DNA from: Rhipicephalus microplus
Taxonomy: Eukaryota > Arthropoda > Arachnida > Ixodida > Ixodidae
Assembly (NCBI RefSeq): GCF_043290135.1
Contig: NC_134701.1
Span: 67,776,002 to 67,840,001 of the forward strand
Reading direction: 5' to 3'
DNA length: 64,000 nt
The notes under the pieces are model-generated. The model was not told the DNA's origin. It searched no databases and saw only the letters and a list, made by a program, of their open reading frames with translations. Each line of letters begins with the position of its first letter. The first letter of the stretch is position 1. A program made the position numbers and the translations under genes. Shown here piece by piece: positions 11,264-22,673 of the stretch.

Positions 11264-11920
11264 GTCATAACAGACAAAGGTACCGTGTTTACAGCTGGAG
11301 CACTGTGCTTACGCTCAGTGGCACAGCGCATAAGAAGACGACAGCTTACCACCCACAAACGAATGGGCTTACAGAACGTCTTAACAAGACAATCGCTGAC
11401 ATGCTTTGCATGTACGTCGACATGGAACACAAGAATTGGGACCGAATATTGCGGTACATCACATTCGCGTATAATACGGCGCGTCAGGAAACAACAAAAA
11501 TGATGCCGTTCGCACTAATTCATGGCAGAGAAGTTACTACAATGCTCGACGCCATGCTGCCTTATGATTGCAATGATTCAGAGACGGACGCCGCAGACTT
11601 CACTGAGCGCGCCAAGGAAGCAAGGCAGCTTGCCCGCGTCAGAATAATGAACCAGCAGCAACTTGACGCCCAACGGTACAACTTTCGCCATCGATTCGTC
11701 ATTTCTCAACCAGAAGATAGTCTGGGTTTGGTTTCCTGTACGACGACGAGGCCTCTCAGAGAAACTCTTGCGCCGATACTTCGGACCCTACAAGGTATTG
11801 TGCCGTCTTAGCGACGTGACGTACGAAGTCGTGCCCGATGCCTCCTCCTGTTCGAAACGTCGCCAGCATCTGCCTGAGTCAGTGCACGTGGTTCGCATGA
11901 AACTTTACCACTCTCAGTGA
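11264..11920 (+). pseudogene. Ty3/gypsy integrase, C-terminal part
   Basis: Reads VFVITDKGTVFTAG (region of the second catalytic Asp), then, one base out of frame, SGTAHKKTTAYHPQTNGLTERLNK. This holds the YHPQTNG motif and the catalytic Glu of the D,D-35-E core. The C-terminal domain continues to the chromatin-binding region: VWVWFPVRRRGLSEKLLRRY and GPYKV ... DVTYEVVPD. Integrase inserts retrotransposon cDNA into the chromosome. The upstream zinc-binding domain and first Asp are deleted. At least two frameshifts (near 11300 and 11700) break the frame, which ends at 11918-11920. This is a different lineage from the gypsy element at 33541. Confidence 0.85.
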
Positions 11921-11993
11921 TGATGTAAACACCCGCTGGCCGCATCTCCACCTGTTGAGCATCAGGACGACGCTCACTCTGGCGGGAGGGTAA

Positions 11994-12179
11994 TGCCGCG
12001 TGCATAGCTGCATTTAATGACGAGATAGCGACAACAACGAAGAACGCAGATTTGCTCGAGAGGCGCAGCACAGGTGAGTGAAGAAGACGACAATCTTAGC
12101 GGCCTTCTCTGAGAGCGTCTCTACAAGTTCCATTGTCCGTGTTTTTAAATAAACTCCCTGTAATTTATAACCCGCGACA
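11994..12179 (+). repeat. 3' LTR, full length (186 bp)
   Basis: Begins TGCCGCGTGC and ends CCCGCGACA. It contains AATAAA near 12148, a likely polyadenylation signal. It is followed by the target duplication ATAT (12180-12183). Confidence 0.85.
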
Positions 12180-12183
12180 ATAT

Positions 12184-14509
12184 TGATCAAGAACATGAAA
12201 AGGTTTTGATTTTTCTATTTGTACTTTCGATACTTCCGCACTTCTTGTAAGTAGTGCGTTTTTTCCAGTTTTGTTGTATTCAAGTTACTGAACTTCCATT
12301 TCACATTGGGGTAGTAGGAGGGTTTACGCATGTGCAGTAAAGCTTAGGTGTGAAAGGGCTGTTTAATTTTGGTGCTTCATTGATAGACGCCAAAGCAAAA
12401 CCGAAGAGGAGGCTTATACCAGAGTCTTCGCACACTCTTAGCACCCTGAGGAGCATCAACTTCTTGCTGGGAGTGGTGTCCACTATATATGTGCGTGATC
12501 TTCACGGCTCGGTGGAGAGAAGCTGTGGTGAGAATCGAAGTGCCTATGATGAAAAGAACCAAACTGGCCTGGAAACATTGGATATATTTGAAAGCGGTGA
12601 TCCGTCCAGTCAGATAACTGAAAAGTTTACATTTACACCACTATTGCATTGCATGTTTCTTCAACCTTTTGTGTGATTGTTCCGAGAAAAACTTTCACTG
12701 CTGATCAAATTACTTCACTATGGATTTTGGATGTATGAAATGCATAGAGTTCGGAGAAATTGTAAAATAAATGGTAACTTTTTTTTTTGTCGGCATTACT
12801 GGTTCACAGGTATAGTGTTGTATTCTTTGAAATGTGGGTCTACACACAGTGCCTTATCACAGTCTGCATAAATAATGCGTCTCTCCAGTCTACTTTTGGA
12901 GAGATAAGTTGGGCTGGCAAATACACGGCACCTGCTATGCATATGGCTGCCCTGGGCAGAATGAACTCTTTAATATCAAAGAGAACGAGAGTGCCTCGCG
13001 AGTGTCTGTGATGTCATTATCAAGCGCTCTGAAAGGTGGCCGCGTGTTCGGTAAAATTCGAGCGCTCGGATTACGTTCAGCTCTTTCTTTTGGAGCATCA
13101 GTCTCTAACTCTGAGCGCTCCCAATCGCTCTGGCTACAAAATGAGAGCATGGCACGATCTGACTTGTAGGACGAATTGCATGACTCAAGTCAACAAATCA
13201 CGTGGCTGCCGGTAAGTGAACCAGGTCAAGAATGCGAGCCTGCATTTCGGAAAGGGACATCGCCGACCGCATAACACTTCGTGCCAGTGCGCTGTTAGTA
13301 GCGTTTCTGAACGTGTGTTTGGGTAGTTCACATCTGTGAAGCCATGTATGCACCCTGTAAAAAAGGCGGCTCCGGCTATTTACGGTGGAACTCCAAAACT
13401 GTCGTTACAGCAACTCGGTCGGCGACAATTGCCAGATTTATGTGCAGAGCTCACAAGGCTGCCACTGCATCCATACACATTGGAGATGACCACTGGTCTG
13501 ATCGGCGCCACTTGTAGATGCGGGGCAGAGATGTTTACCCGGCAGTTTCCCACACTGACTGAACAATAGGGCTACAGGCACGTTGCTGAGATCACCAATG
13601 CATCCAGTTGGTACGCTGCCCCGTGAGCTCCGATTGCGAGCCACCTCGGCATCTGGCAACTCCTAGCCAGAGGACCAGAGCAGCCAGCTGAATACGCCAT
13701 AAGAGCATCGGCAATAAAAATGTAAATAGACTTCGACTGCCTCCCATTGATGATAAAAATAAAGTTTCGCATGCCTTTGTTACAGTCACATGGCGAAACA
13801 AACTACGAAAGAGAGTTGCCACAAGACCGGCGAACGTTTTGACACTTGGAGCAAAGTTTCATCTAACATTGCAATAGGAAAGGAGGCCTTCCCCATATAT
13901 CATATACTGGTTACTTCTAAAAGGCATTCTCGGCAGGTTTCGTGTGCCCTATCAGTGGTGACCTATTCTGCATGAGGACTGAAATCTGGAGTTGATACTG
14001 AAGGATAGAGTTCTTGTTTCTCGTTTGTGCTTCAACAGAACGTGATCGCACGGCTTACCTCATGAAAGAGAATGCTTTTCAAAAATGTGTGGGCTGCAAG
14101 CGAAAGGTCAATGGGCCACGTGTTAGAGACCCCTGGTTCATAGGGGCTATGCCAGGATCAGTGGGGAACAATGGAGCAGCCAAAAAAAGGCAGCAGTTAT
14201 GAATGAAAAAGAGGGGTTCTACTCAGAGTCACTAGAAGTCAAAATAAAATTAAGACCAGCCTGTGTGCAAGCACTTGGCTACAGCTTGCGAAAACTGATT
14301 CGGTGGCATTTCTACGTACAAGTATTAAAGGTTTTATAGCGAACAGTCGTTTGTTTATTTGTCTTTCGCATATTTTTGTACTATGAGTTTGTTTTGAGTC
14401 ACTTTTGGCTTCATGTAGTGTGTAGGGTTGTCATGCACTAACGTGCAGCTCTATGAAATGTGCAAACATGGCGAACGCAGCTGCACACAAAAATGTGGTT
14501 GCATTTTTT
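12184..14509. other. non-coding, no firm feature
   Basis: Short open frames occur (12350-12676; 14026-14202 after a 'cttcaacag' acceptor-like site, with a CVGC pair), but none shows a family signature or a matching donor and phase. A GC-rich patch lies at 13020-13160. I cannot support a gene here. Confidence 0.35.
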
Positions 14510-15261
14510 TTTAGTGGACTCCTCTTAAACAGAACTCGAAGGGGCAAGAAAATTTGTTCCATTTATGAGAAGTTTCATTTAAGCAAAGCCAACAAAATGA
14601 ATTATTTGAAAAGAACCAACTGTTGCTGACTGAACAAAAAGATTTTGAAGTATACAACACTACTATAGTTGATTAAAAAGAAATTTTGCTAATATGGCTG
14701 ACTCCGAAAAAGGGGGGTGATAACAATTTGCATGGCCTTGTTCAAGCACTCTCTCGCATAGTAGGAGTGCATTACTGAAAGGCTGGTCAGGAACTCTGTG
14801 CCACCTTCGTGTTCAAAGTAGCGCTGCAACAGGATGACAGCATCTCTTGCTGCACTGTCGGCCACTAAAATGAGCTCGGGATCACACACCATCTCATCAC
14901 CACTTGAGCACAGATTTTCTCCTTGGACTTCAGCTATAGGTTCCTCAAGGCTGTCTAAGTTCACGACGAGACGTCAATTGCTTCTTGGCGTGGGCAGGCA
15001 TATGCAATCGCTGGATTGGCTTGGCTAGGCTACGCTAACTTTGGCATTTGTTTCATGGTTGCTAGACTGCCATGGCCACTTTCACTGTTGATGGCTTTTG
15101 CTTGTTTTAGTTCCATTTAACCGACATAAGCAAAAAAAAAAATGTTCCTAATACCCAAAACTTTTTATCAATAAATATATAGGAGACCAATCAAATATGC
15201 CTGGATAGTTTCGTTTATACAGTTTTTCCGTTTAACAGTTTCATTTAATGGGAGTCCACCG
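14510..15261 (-). mobile_element. Tigger-type non-autonomous element
   Basis: About 750 bp bounded by inverted ends containing AGTGGACTCC on the left (14512-14522) and GGAGTCCACCG followed by TA on the right (15251-15263). The left end is decayed ('tttagtgg'), so its exact start is uncertain. A transposase C-terminus is left inside on the minus strand. Confidence 0.6.
14689..14964 (-). pseudogene. Tigger transposase C-terminal tail
   Basis: About 90 codons, acidic at first and then DAVILLQRYFEHEGGTEFLTS. The layout (acidic stretch, then a 'xLxxLxxYxE' helix near the end) is that of the non-catalytic tail of Tigger/jerky-like transposases and resembles the tails at 27281 and 30600 in this window. 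No helix-turn-helix or DDE residues are present. The tail helix is thought to help assembly, not catalysis. Confidence 0.5.
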
Positions 15262-15373
15262 TATTTAACCATTTTGAGGTTGCTTGGATGTGAAGAACTC
15301 TTGGCAGTGGTGGTAGCTGTATCCTGTTGCTAATTTGGCTGCTGACTACATGCTTTTACTTGCTTACCTGCAG

Positions 15374-15500
15374 AAGCCAGCGGTTCGGCCAGCCTAGAAG
15401 ACAAAATTCCTAAGCCGGCTGTGGCTCCAGTCTTCATCAGCGTTCAGCCGATGGCACCAGCCCAAAGGCGGCACTACTATGCCTCTCTGTCCAGCAAGTC
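15374..15500 (+). CDS. exon of an unidentified host gene (exon B)
   Basis: A 127-base segment with acceptor 'ttacctgcag' and a consensus donor 'gtaagt'. In the phase set by exon A it is open throughout and reads PKPAVAPVFISVQPMAP, then QRRHYYASLSSK. It leaves two bases of a codon that the exon at 33104 completes. The sequence is Pro/Ala-rich and then basic, with no domain I can name. The ~17.6-kb intron that follows is packed with transposons, as is usual for tick genes. Confidence 0.6.
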
Positions 15501-17097
15501 GTAAGTGCTAGTGAATATTGGTTTTGCCAGAACCTGTGTTTCTAACCTCTTCTCTGAATACATCTAGGGGCTGCAGCTGCAATGCATTTGCATGTGAGGG
15601 GTGCTTGTTAAAAGGCCATAGAGCATTTTTGCTCCTCTCATTAAGTTAGTTATTTCTCCGTAACAAGCTTTTACTTTCATAATACCAGCTTCCGAGACTT
15701 CGTTTCAGCACGTGTATACCTTGCGCCACTGAAAGTGATCATTGGTCCATTATGGAGCCTTGTGAAATTCTACATTTGCAGTTAATTTTGAGATTGCAAA
15801 AACAATTTGGTAAGTATTATGGCCTTCTTTACTCATATGCAGACATTGGGGGAAATTATGCGTCAGTGCACCTTTTCGTTAGTGCTTATTGAAGCATTCT
15901 GCCTCAGTAGCTTAGTAGGCAGTAGGTCCATCTCGTAATGTGAAAGATTAAAGCTGATCCTTAGCTTCTTGCACTTTTCAACAAACTCACTAGCAATACC
16001 AGTGTTTTACTTTTCATGTCGTGGTTTTTGGGTGTTAAACCTAAACAATTGTCTTACTCCTTAGGGCTGATAGGTTGTAGGTTTGGCATGATGGGCCAAC
16101 TGTTATATAGCTGCATGGGGGGCTTTAAATTGATGGTGGTGTGTTCAAAACTCTTTGAACACTAGCAGCAAACAGTGTGCTTTTCGAGGCAAGCCATGCA
16201 AGTTTGCAAACTTGTGAAAAGTTTCTCCTCTGTGTGTGGAAAGCATGGAATAGTGGCTGACAACAGGCATTCTTTATGGTAAGACCCTGACACATGTAAA
16301 AAGCTTATCGCATGATTTCAAGGCTGGCTGCCTGCAAAGTTTTTTGGAGGGACTCTTTTTGGCAAAGCAGTGCACTGTGCCAGCTGCTTCCAGAGTACTG
16401 CACCGTCAAGGTGCTTAGTTTTCATAAGCATAATACCCTCCTTCACCATGAGCATGATTGCGTATTTTGAGGCAGACCATATTTCTGTGGTTTGGCTGTT
16501 TCAAAGAAAGGGTCGCCCTGTAGTGTGATGAGTGCAAACGCTGCGCAGTGTCACTTTCTGTATACACGAATGGGCAGAATCTATGCCTTTACGACGTATT
16601 GAAAAAAAAATTTTTGTTCTTGAAATTGGAGAAAAAGCATGAATGAATGATCTCCTTGAGGGAGAACTGTTTAGTAAAACTGCCCAGCTGCTTTGTTGGC
16701 CAAATGGCCACTTCTGTCAAGAAATTTTCAGCAGTGTGGGAATTGACAGAAATGCACAAAAAAAAAAGGAGACATCGACAAGTGCCGTCTTTCAACTGAG
16801 TGCTTATTCAGAGAAGACATGTTAGCAGTGAAAAATAGTGCAGCACGAAAGTCTACTACAGCATATGATCGCTAACAAGTGACAATATTTAAAAAAAACA
16901 ATTAAAAGAAGTCCACGCAACTTCATCTTGTGAAAGCATGCGAAAGATAAGCCACTTCTTTATCGTGCAAGTCTCTTTTGCGCACTTATGTTAAGGGGGC
17001 AGACTAGTCTTAGACGTCATCTTGTTTATTTCTACAGCACTCTTGGTGAAACTGTACAGACTTGTGCATTTTTCTGCTGATTTCAAATGTGTAATTA
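15501..17097. other. intron sequence, nothing recognised
   Basis: AT-rich sequence with short chance ORFs only. No repeat ends or structured element noticed. Confidence 0.4.
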
Positions 17098-18680
17098 CTG
17101 TATAGTGCAGAATATAGGTCGAGATTTTTTCCAAAAAATGTCAATAAAAAGTCACCCCTCGACCTATACACTGGCCCTTGGCATAAACCAAGTGATTGTC
17201 TGGCAACAGGGAGTGTCGCATGCTTTTTGGGCATCAGCATCGACATCGCTTCTTTAGGCAGACGTGTTCTCTGCCGACGCCATTTCTCTTTTCTTGTTCA
17301 TTTAGTGTTTGTAGCGAGTGTCGACGTTACTCTGCGACATGCCATGAATACCGGTACGCGGTGCCAGTTCACCGCTGCGTTTAAAAGAAAAGTCATTGAA
17401 TTCGCGGAAGCGAATGACAACATGGCGGCACAGCGGCAGTTTGGAGTGTTCGAGCAAAGCGTCGGGTACTGGCGCAACCAAAAATCCACACTGTCGGTGT
17501 GTAACGCGAAGAAGACATCGTTTAGTGGTCCCTGAGCTGTGCACCTGGAACTCCAGGGTAAAGTGGCTGATTTCATCAGCGAGTACCGTGCTAGATCTCT
17601 GCCAGTGAATGCGGAGCTCATTCGATCAAAAGCCCTCGAGCTCGCCCGTGAAGCCGGTCTGTCAAAGGAAAACGTCAAGGGATCCATGTATTGAGTCTGT
17701 CGCTTCATGCTATGCAAGGGATGTGCCCTTCGACAGCACACGTCGATATGCCAGAATCTGCTGGAGATGTACGGGGATAAATTGGTAGTTTCAACTCTAC
17801 GTGAACAGCCTCCGGTGGCAGCATGGCTACATGCTAGGCTAGGCCGACGGAACGGGGGTGTGGTTTGATGCCGCTGTGGTCCACGACTGTTTGTGAGCGC
17901 GGGGCAAAAGAGGGGAAGATTTTGTCAACCGAACCAAGCATTCGCGCTTCACCTTTATGCTTTCCTGCACGGCCGACAGCAGAAAGTTGCCCCCCTTCAT
18001 CTTCTAGCCAAAGACGATGCCGAAGGAGGCCTTCCCATGGTATGTCATTGTCAGCGTCAACGAGAAGGGGTATATCGACGAGGTTTTAATGTGCCAGTGG
18101 ATCCGGACAGTGCGGAACCGGCGGCCCGGAACACTCCTCCAGCAACGGAACATGCTCGTGCTGGATGCGTTTCGCAGGCACTTGACGGCATCAGTGAAGG
18201 AGAGCCTTCGCGATGAAAAGGCGGATCTTGTCGTCATTCCGGGAGGGATGACGTCAACACTCCAACTGCTGAACGTCGTCCTTAATAAACCTTTCAAAGA
18301 CGGTGTGCATGCGCTGTATTCCGAATGGATGGCTGGCGACAACCCGCGGACACCGACCGACAGGCTGGCTGCGCAGGCCACCTTTCGCGACAGTTTCTCG
18401 TTGGGTCTCCGAGGCATGGAGGTCTCTTGCTGAAAAGATGGTGGTGCGCGCATTCAAGAAGTGCTGCGTTAGCAATGCTCTCGACAGCATTGAGGTCGAC
18501 ATGCTATGGGAGGCGGCTAGTGATAAGCAGTCGTCGTTGGAGGAGAGCTCCGACAGCTCGGAGGACTGAATAAAGTGAATCCGTGAACAATTTCGCGATT
18601 TTCTTTTTTTTCCTTTTTTGCTGGTCCAGGTAAGGGGGTCAACCTATATTCCACCTCAACCTATATTTCGCATTATACGG
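17098..18680 (+). mobile_element. pogo-type DNA transposon (POGK-like)
   Basis: 1583 bp flanked by TA (17096-17097; 18681-18682). The inverted ends are CTGTATAGTGCAGAATATAG and, inward from the right, CCGTATAATGCGAAATATAG, both followed by GTYGAG. The element carries a degenerate transposase on the same strand, with its stop about 110 bases before the right end. It is distinct in end sequence from the elements at 9817 and 18803 but shares their general layout. Confidence 0.85.
17344..18569 (+). pseudogene. POGK-like pogo transposase, broken
   Basis: ATG 17344 opens a helix-turn-helix domain (AAFKRKVIEFAEANDNMAA ... RQFGVFEQSVGYWRNQK). After a stop (17533-17535) a CENP-B-like region follows (VNAELIRSKALELAREAG). 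The DDE core resumes at about 18017: FPWYVIVSVNEKGYIDE, then MLVLDAFRRHLT with the second catalytic Asp, then DLVVIPGGMTSTLQLLNVV and NKPFKD, where Asp is expected in the third position. A frameshift near 18400 leads to VVRAFKKCCVSNALD and an acidic tail ending at the stop 18567-18569. In intact relatives the third motif is 'LQPLDV'; here it reads 'LQLLNV', so the residue is lost. Sequence around the first Asp is poorly preserved. The gene is inactive. Confidence 0.8.
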
Positions 18681-18802
18681 TAGTTTTCCTGTAGCTCATC
18701 TCTCTGAGCAAAATTTAAGTTGACACTCCATTGTTTCAGGCCTCAACAGAGAAAAAAGTGCTTAATTAAAAGCAACATTTAGGATGCGGCAACATATACT
18801 TA

Positions 18803-20558
18803 CCATATTTTCTCGCATATAACCCGTACCCCTAACTTTGTATTTCCTGAAGAAAAAAAAAACCTGGGAGTAATCTGCATGCTTAGCTTTAAAAAAAACT
18901 GTTTTGGGAAGTCGCAACTGCACAGCACATCATAATCTCGTTTACAAAAGAACTCTCTTTTTGAAGCGATTGCCACAACGTTGACGGCGCCGATTCACAT
19001 TCTTTCAATCATCGCAGACTCTTCGCTGTCAGTTTCGCTGGCGCTCTCAAAGACGCAATCGTCCTGGGTGCCATCCAAGCAATTGTGGATGCCGCACATT
19101 TAACCTCTTGTGCGCCATGTTGGCCGGAATCGCCCCCCACGCATCCACGATTCACTGGCACAGCAGCGCAATGTATGGCTTCCGCACGCGCCCAGTCGGT
19201 GTCAGGGCGCAACGGCCATCGGCCACCCACACGGCATACAGCCGTTTCACGTGCGCCTTGAACGGCTTATTTGGGCACACGTCTAGTGGCTGTGGCATGG
19301 AAGCCGTGACACAGGGTATGATCACGAGGTCTGCGCGGTGGTCAGCGAGGTGCACTTACACTGCATCAGAGCAGTGGCCTCGAAACGGATCCAACACCAG
19401 CATCGACCACCGTGCCAACATGGCGCCCGACCTCTTCTCCTAGATCGTGCGAAGCCAGCCACAGACGAGGTCACCATTCATCCACGCATTACCTTCGGAT
19501 CGCACAATAATTCCTGGTGGTAGTGGAGTGCTGGGTAGCGTTTTGCGCTTGAAGATTACATACGGGCGTATTTTGGTACTGTCCACCAAAGCTCACAACA
19601 TTACTGTTCAGCGTAGTTTGGTGTTTCTGCCCGTCAGTACGCTTACAAATTCCGAGCCCTTTTTCTGCAGAGTGGTGTTCATGGGCATCTCGAAGTGCAC
19701 GGGCATTTGATCAGCATTCCTCACCCGGGAGAGCAAGTAGTTGTGCTCCTTCCGCAGCCTGATGACTTAACAATGATAGCTCAACAGCTTATACTCGTAG
19801 GCATTGGGAAGCTGCTGGCACATAGCCGTTTGCCCCCGTATCGAAAATCCGTGCCTGGCCATGAATTGCTGAAGCCATCCACTGCTCGCATGAAACTCAC
19901 GTGAGATGTTCATCTCGCGGGCCAATCTCAGCGCTTCCATTTGTGCCATCTCTGTTCACAGAGCGTGGCCGCGACTCCTCCGCCTTTCAATAAATTTGAC
20001 AAGCTGCATGTGAAGGAGGTACGCACCAGTCTTCGGGCCGCGAAATGCTCGCTTCTCCTTGTGTGCACTTTCGAGAGAGGCCTTTTTTTTCCGCTAATCG
20101 CGAATGCAGGATTCGTCGACGTCGTGCCTCCTCGTAGCAGCACCGTTGTAGATTTCTTCCGCAGCAGCTATAATCTTGAGTTTTTCTTTCGCGGTGACAT
20201 ATTGCTTTTGAGGCCCACTCATGGTGCTCCGCCAGACAAGGCTGACCAACAATGAAATCTAGCCACACCGGACTCAGAAAAACGCTGTGAAATCGCTTTG
20301 CCGCGCTGTTGACAAAATCAAACAAGGCACACAAAAAGTGAATAAACACGCTACAGAGGGGATCTGGCTATGGCCTATTGGCTTTTATTAGCTTTGCACC
20401 AGTCGATGCCGATGGGGATGCAGACTGCACAGGAGGCCATGCATTGCTGTGAAGCCGACCTCTGCTTCCGGATTATTCGCTGATAACCCGCACCCCCACT
20501 CTTCAGGCATTTTTTTTTTTTTCAATTTAGGGGGCGGGTTATATGGGAGAAAATACGG
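18803..20558 (-). mobile_element. pogo-type DNA transposon (POGK-like), second family
   Basis: 1756 bp with TA on both sides (18801-18802; 20559-20560). The inverted ends are CATATTTTCTCGCATATAAC and, inward from the right, CGTATTTTCTCCCATATAAC, followed by a C-rich stretch. Only 120 bases separate it from the previous element. A rearranged copy of its 5' part lies at 38905-39895 in the opposite orientation. Confidence 0.85.
19010..20222 (-). pseudogene. POGK-like pogo transposase, broken
   Basis: The start codon is at 20222-20220 (MSGPQKQYVTAKEKLKIIAA). A helix-turn-helix follows, with RHDVDESCIRDW in a shifted frame. The CENP-B-type domain lies at about 19949-19767 (QMEALRLAREMNISREF, then SGWLQQFMARHGFSIR). 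The DDE core has a first-Asp region VRNADQMPVHFEMP near 19740, MLVLDPFRGH near 19400, and DLVIIPCVTASMPQPLDV near 19330-19270 with the third Asp kept. It ends in an acidic tail near 19010. At least four frameshifts and two stops break it. All three catalytic Asp positions can be seen, so this is the least deleted of the POGK-like relics here. Confidence 0.8.
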
Positions 20559-20989
20559 TATGACTAAAGATTAAAATTAAGTTTTTTTCTTTTCCCCTTT
20601 TTTAGCTATTTTTCAGCAGAATGAGCTTTCCATTCTGAAAGCTAGTTGGCAACCTGTTTCAAAATTGATGAGTAATTAGTTATAAGGGCGTGTTATTTGA
20701 ATTCTATTTATATTGTTGGATTTTATACACGCATACGTTTTCATTGCAAAAAGAATATTGTTCTACCTACCCTAGCCGCTGTGAGATTAAGGCCTCAAGA
20801 TTGGACAGTGTCATCAATTTAGATTTTGAGGAAAGTGAAAAAAAAAAATATAAAATACAGTTTATTTAAGAACTACCAGTAGGGATGTGCATATTTTACT
20901 ATGTAGGGGATAATAGCCACCAGTAATGTAATCGGACTGATTCTTAGCACTATAGCGGGAAGCTTCTTAAAAGTGCTTGCTGGATGATC
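20559..20989. other. spacer, nothing firm
   Basis: AT-rich sequence. The left end of the TTAA element described next probably lies here but could not be placed. Confidence 0.35.
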
Positions 20990-21785
20990 TCACTTGAGGC
21001 ATGCTTGTAGACAGCCAGCTACTCGACGCCTGTCTTTCTCTGTCATCCGTCTGATGGTTGGAAAGCTGTGGTTGAGATGGAGTTCATCCAGGATGTCAGT
21101 TGATGTTCTCATGTTGCCGCAGCTGAATTTCATAACTGCCGCAGCAACTGCAGCTTCAATCGTAAAGAGTGAAGCATGGCGCTCCTTAGGTGCCAAAGCC
21201 CAGACCATGGAATACTATTCTGGGTTTCACCTATTTGGCACCTTTCTAAAAGCCCTTTTACCGAGAGGCACTCGTAAACTGGCAGAAGAGCCTTGCACAC
21301 ATGTTGTGGCAAATTATAGCGGTGCCTTAAAGCGGCTCCCCTTTTGGAGTTGTCTCGTTCTGCCGGCACAAAGTCTCGGCTTGTCGGGCAGAGGTTGTGG
21401 TTGGACTCAGTATTATTTGAAGTTATGTGGTAATGTCATGCTGTCAATATCTCCTTTGTGGAATTTGAGCGCCTAGGCGTACTAGGAACTCAACGTTGTG
21501 ATCAGGTCCCCAGTGAGTCTTCCTCTTCCTCCAAAGGTTTGAGGCTCCTCCCTTGTGTCTTGCAACCGAACTGCGTAGGGCAGTGCTCATACGCTTCTGC
21601 ACGTGATTCACACTGTCCTCTTTCTGGCCCTTGAAGCCATAAACCCTTGAAGCCATAAACATCCGTTTCTTGCAGAGCAAAGAAGGTGCGGCCGTCACCA
21701 TCTGACAGAATGGCCTCTTAAAAAGGATCACAGCTGTCTCAACTTCGATTTCGCCAGATTCGTTCGAGGAGTTCTTCAGGCGCAC
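20990..21785 (-). pseudogene. Mutator-like transposase, C-terminal region
   Basis: Minus-strand pieces in three frames read KEDSVNHVQKRMSTALRSSV near 21600, RHRYNLPQHVCKALLPVYE and LLERCQIGETQN near 21270, and WALAPKERHASLFTIEAAVA near 21180. The order and wording (HVQKR.GTALR, a Gln-Asn-x-Asn-Glu-Ser-like turn, 'W.L.PK') match the C-terminal half of the Mutator-like transposase domain found in many arthropod proteins (Pfam PF20700 by memory, not searched). Frameshifts lie near 21440 and 21200. The catalytic N-terminal part is not recognisable between 21786 and 23500. Confidence 0.5.
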
Positions 21786-21906
21786 GTGGCTGTTGTGCTA
21801 GGCCTGATATGCCGGGTTGTCTGCCTGCGGTCTGTGTTTACACCCAGAACAGGAATTGCTCAAAAGCAGGTAGTCATGCACAAGCTCGGGGAATAGCTCA
21901 ATCACA

Positions 21907-21924
21907 GCCCCCCCCCCCCCCCCA
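21907..21924. repeat. poly-C tract
   Basis: A run of about 18 C residues (AGCCCCCC ... CCACACG). Low-complexity sequence inside the TTAA element relic. Confidence 0.9.
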
Positions 21925-22505
21925 CACGTTTATGCAGGACGAGTGCCCGCGCCTCATCCACGAGCCTTCAAATGAAACTGTATGTAATATTATCGGCATT
22001 GTCAATACGCAGTGCAGTTTTTTTTTTAAAGCTAGCGAACTGCACTCACCTGTCACGTTTTTTTGATCGCGCAATTGACTGCAGGAGTCAATTTTCGCTT
22101 GACATATCCCTGCCTTTTTTTTTTTTTTTTTGAGTTCACAATAATATGCTCATCGTCCAAAATATATTGTTCATAGCCGCTTGACGGTTGCCAGTGGCCT
22201 GCATGGCTCAAGTGGCGAGAATTTTGATGGCGAACAGGTCAACTTTCTGATAGCCGTTCACCCGCAGAGAGCGTCATGCTTGCGCAGTGTCTCCACAGTT
22301 CACTCAGTGCGCACATTTTCGCGGCAACACCGTAGTCTCTGTTCCACTTGTAAATAATCCTGACACTGCCATTGCAGACTTTGCACTATATAGCATCTAG
22401 CAGTTGACTGATGCAGCCAAGATTCCCAATGATAAAACATGCCTCCTGGCTCGCTGCGTCGTTATTACAAAAATCAAGTTTTCTTTTCTACGTGGCAGTC
22501 ACTGC

Positions 22506-22673
22506 TGTGGCGGCTGCATTTCCAATGGAGGCGGAAATGTTGTAGGCCCGTGTACTCGGATTTGGGTGCACGTTAAAGAACCCCAGGTGGTCTAAATTTC
22601 CGGAGCCCTCCACTACGGCGTCTCTCATAATCATATGGTGGTTTTGGGACGTTAAACCCCACATATCAATCAA
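22506..22673 (+). mobile_element. SINE, 5'-truncated, with 17-bp target duplication
   Basis: The 168-bp insert is flanked by perfect 17-base copies of TACGTGGCAGTCACTGC (22489-22505 and 22674-22690). It contains the phrases GTTAAAGAACCCCAGGTGG, CGGAGCCCTCCACTACGGCG and GGTTTTGGGACGTTAAACCC, and ends in a short (ATCA)n tail. I recall these phrases from tick tRNA-derived SINEs (the Ruka type), though the name is from memory. The tRNA-like head is missing here. The tail and duplication show LINE-driven insertion. Confidence 0.8.

Larger units (their letters stand above)
11111..12179 (+). mobile_element. Ty3/gypsy LTR element with a large internal deletion
   Basis: Both LTRs are recognisable: a partial 5' LTR (11111-11263) and a full 3' LTR (11994-12179). 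The element is flanked by ATAT at 11107-11110 and 12180-12183, the 4-base target duplication expected for Ty3/gypsy. Gag, protease, reverse transcriptase, RNase H and the N-terminal part of integrase are all gone: the 5' LTR runs straight into the middle of integrase. A purine-rich tract (GGCGGGAGGG, 11981-11990) just before the 3' LTR fits a polypurine tract. Confidence 0.85.

Noticed and set aside
14014..14202. Possible exon after 'cttcaacag' with a CVGC pair
   Set aside because: No donor with a fitting phase and no match to the phase of the flanking host exons; the frame ends in a stop at 14202.
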